Below are positions 59,301 through 60,018 of a stretch of DNA of 60,018 bases, in pieces. The stretch is taken from contig NZ_CGIH01000039.1 in assembly GCF_000983115.1 (NCBI RefSeq), positions 1 through 60,018 of the forward strand. The letters run 5' to 3'. Source of the stretch: Syntrophomonas zehnderi OL-4 (GTDB lineage Bacteria > Bacillota > Syntrophomonadia > Syntrophomonadales > Syntrophomonadaceae). The translations under genes were made by a program, and so were the position numbers. Every line of letters starts with the position of its first letter. The first letter of the stretch is position 1. The notes below the pieces were generated by a model, which searched no databases, was not told where the DNA came from, and saw only the letters and a list, made by a program, of their open reading frames with translations.

Positions 59301-59495
59301 TTATAATTCTGTTTCAGCAAGATACTCGTCAATAGCTTTTAATACCTTTTTTGCAGCTTCCACCCTGTCATCTTGGTTTTCATACTCAATTGTTAAAAGT
59401 TCTTCTATTAACTCTTGAGGTATCTCAGGGTAATTTTCTTGCCTTATTTTCTCTAAGGCATTACGCAATTCATTTAAATTGCTACTTTTCGTCAT
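59301..59495 (-). CDS. Small acidic protein of the Dnd-like operon
   Basis: 64 residues starting MTKSSNLNELRNALEKIRQENYPEIPQELIEELLTIEYENQDDRVEAAKKVLKAIDEYLAETEL. ATG 59495 lies 8 bases after GGAGG; the frame is open to 59510. All helical, acidic, no named domain. It overlaps the end of the helicase gene and precedes the ATPase gene by 24 bases, so it is part of the operon. Confidence 0.65.
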   Translation of the reverse strand: MTKSSNLNELRNALEKIRQENYPEIPQELIEELLTIEYENQDDRVEAAKKVLKAIDEYLAETEL

Positions 59496-59731
59496 CCTCA
59501 TAACCTCCATTCATACTTTCAACAATATCAATACCATGATCAATAGCTATTGTTCTAAGCTTTGTAATACAAGCTGGGTTCTCAGCCCATTGTCCAAACT
59601 GAATTGCTCTTGCAAGTTCTGATTCAATTATCGACAACTGTCTCATATTTTCAGGATCTACAGTATTGGGAATAACAATCGCATCATGTAAATAGGCAAA
59701 ATGCTTGTTCTGAGCCCGTCTAAGTATACGC
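59482..59731 (-). pseudogene. Superfamily-2 helicase, C-terminal remnant cut by IS21
   Basis: 83 residues remain: RILRRAQNKHFAYLHDAIVIPNTVDPENMRQLSIIESELARAIQFGQWAENP and so on to NGGYEDDEK-stop. RILRR...NK.FAYLHDAIVIP matches what follows motif VI (GRILRxxxxKxxAxxyDxVxxP) of DEAD/DEAH helicases. Its whole 5' part has been replaced by the IS copy at 59732. Function of the original protein in the operon likely helicase or nuclease-helicase. Confidence 0.6.
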
Positions 59732-60018
59732 TGTAACCGCTAAACTAAATTGGACAGAAAACAACAAATAAGAATGAACAGTATTTACCACAATCCTCCA
59801 AAAAGGCTATGATTGAGCTGGAAATAAAAACAGCTTTGATCATAGCAGAGGAGGAAGAAATGAACGTAGCAGAAGGGTGGAATATGTATTTAGATATCCA
59901 GGACCTAAAAGCCAAACATTTTAACATAAGTCAGATATCCCGGCGTTTGGATCTATCCCGAACAACAGTGTATAAATACCTGGACATGACTCCCGAGGAA
60001 ATGGAACAGTTCCTGGAG
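59732..60018 (+). mobile_element. IS21-family element, right copy (end fragment)
   Basis: Starts at TGTAACCGCTAAACTAAATT (59732) inside the helicase gene; reads outward to the right edge. 59732-59980 is the exact reverse complement of 1-249. About 128 bases of leader precede istA. Confidence 0.85.
59860..60018 (+). CDS. istA: IstA-type transposase, N-terminal fragment (right copy)
   Basis: First 53 residues: MNVAEGWNMYLDIQDLKAKH, the helix-turn-helix FNISQISRRLDLSRTTVYKY, then LDMTPEEMEQFLE, running off the edge. Same start and GAGGAGG ribosome binding site as the left copy. The integrase core is not in view. Confidence 0.82.
   Translation, partial: MNVAEGWNMYLDIQDLKAKHFNISQISRRLDLSRTTVYKYLDMTPEEMEQFLE

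Noticed and set aside
1-60018. tRNA or rRNA genes as prophage attachment target
   Set aside because: No tRNA-like cloverleaf or rRNA sequence was seen near either prophage edge or elsewhere.

Overview
The window is a segment of a low-to-mid GC anaerobic Firmicute chromosome. I infer Clostridia-like because of strong AGGAGG ribosome binding sites, TTG/GTG starts, DUF3798 lipoprotein-type ABC importers and the prophage family; the genus cannot be fixed from the sequence. Both ends are the same IS21-family element in opposite orientation: bases 1-249 are the exact reverse complement of 59732-59980. Each copy cuts a gene, cysK on the left (start of the gene lost) and a superfamily-2 helicase on the right (only its C-terminus left).

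Left host region (250-13824): the cysK remnant; a four-gene ABC importer operon on the minus strand (DUF3798 lipoprotein, double-domain ATPase, two permeases); a 734-base gap with a long hairpin; then two TetR-controlled ABC exporter operons on the minus strand, each with a readable TTGACx-N17-TAxAAT promoter overlapped by paired palindromic operators.

Prophage (13825-56892, about 43 kb, HK97-type siphophage, almost all on the minus strand): transcription runs from right to left. Order: XRE repressor and ImmA/IrrE protease, SNF2 helicase (split), family A DNA polymerase, antirepressor, primase-helicase, an iteron-like origin, VRR-NUC nuclease, a sigma-like late regulator, HNH nuclease, probable cos site, small terminase, two ParB-methyltransferase fusions, an amidoligase/cyclotransferase cassette closed by terminators, large terminase, a HigBA toxin-antitoxin moron, portal, protease, capsid, connectors, tail (with a programmed -1 frameshift at A AAA AAC), a tail-associated GH18 protein, holin, amidase, and three serine recombinases. 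A macrolide-resistance type erm gene with a leader peptide and attenuator sits on the opposite strand inside the tail operon. An 11-base direct repeat (TATATTTGTTT) at both edges is the candidate attachment core.

Right host region (56893-59731): a small operon with a DndE-like protein, a DndD-like SMC/ABC ATPase with a CPVC hook, a small acidic protein and the helicase remnant. It looks like part of a DNA-modification or defence island cut off by the IS.

Points most worth attention: the attR core lies inside the spacer of the repressor promoter, so the consensus -35 box comes from host DNA and would exist only after integration; the amidoligase cassette carries a second amidoligase-like protein that has lost its visible active-site motifs; the erm regulatory leader is complete; and the Dnd-like operon has an unusual gene content.
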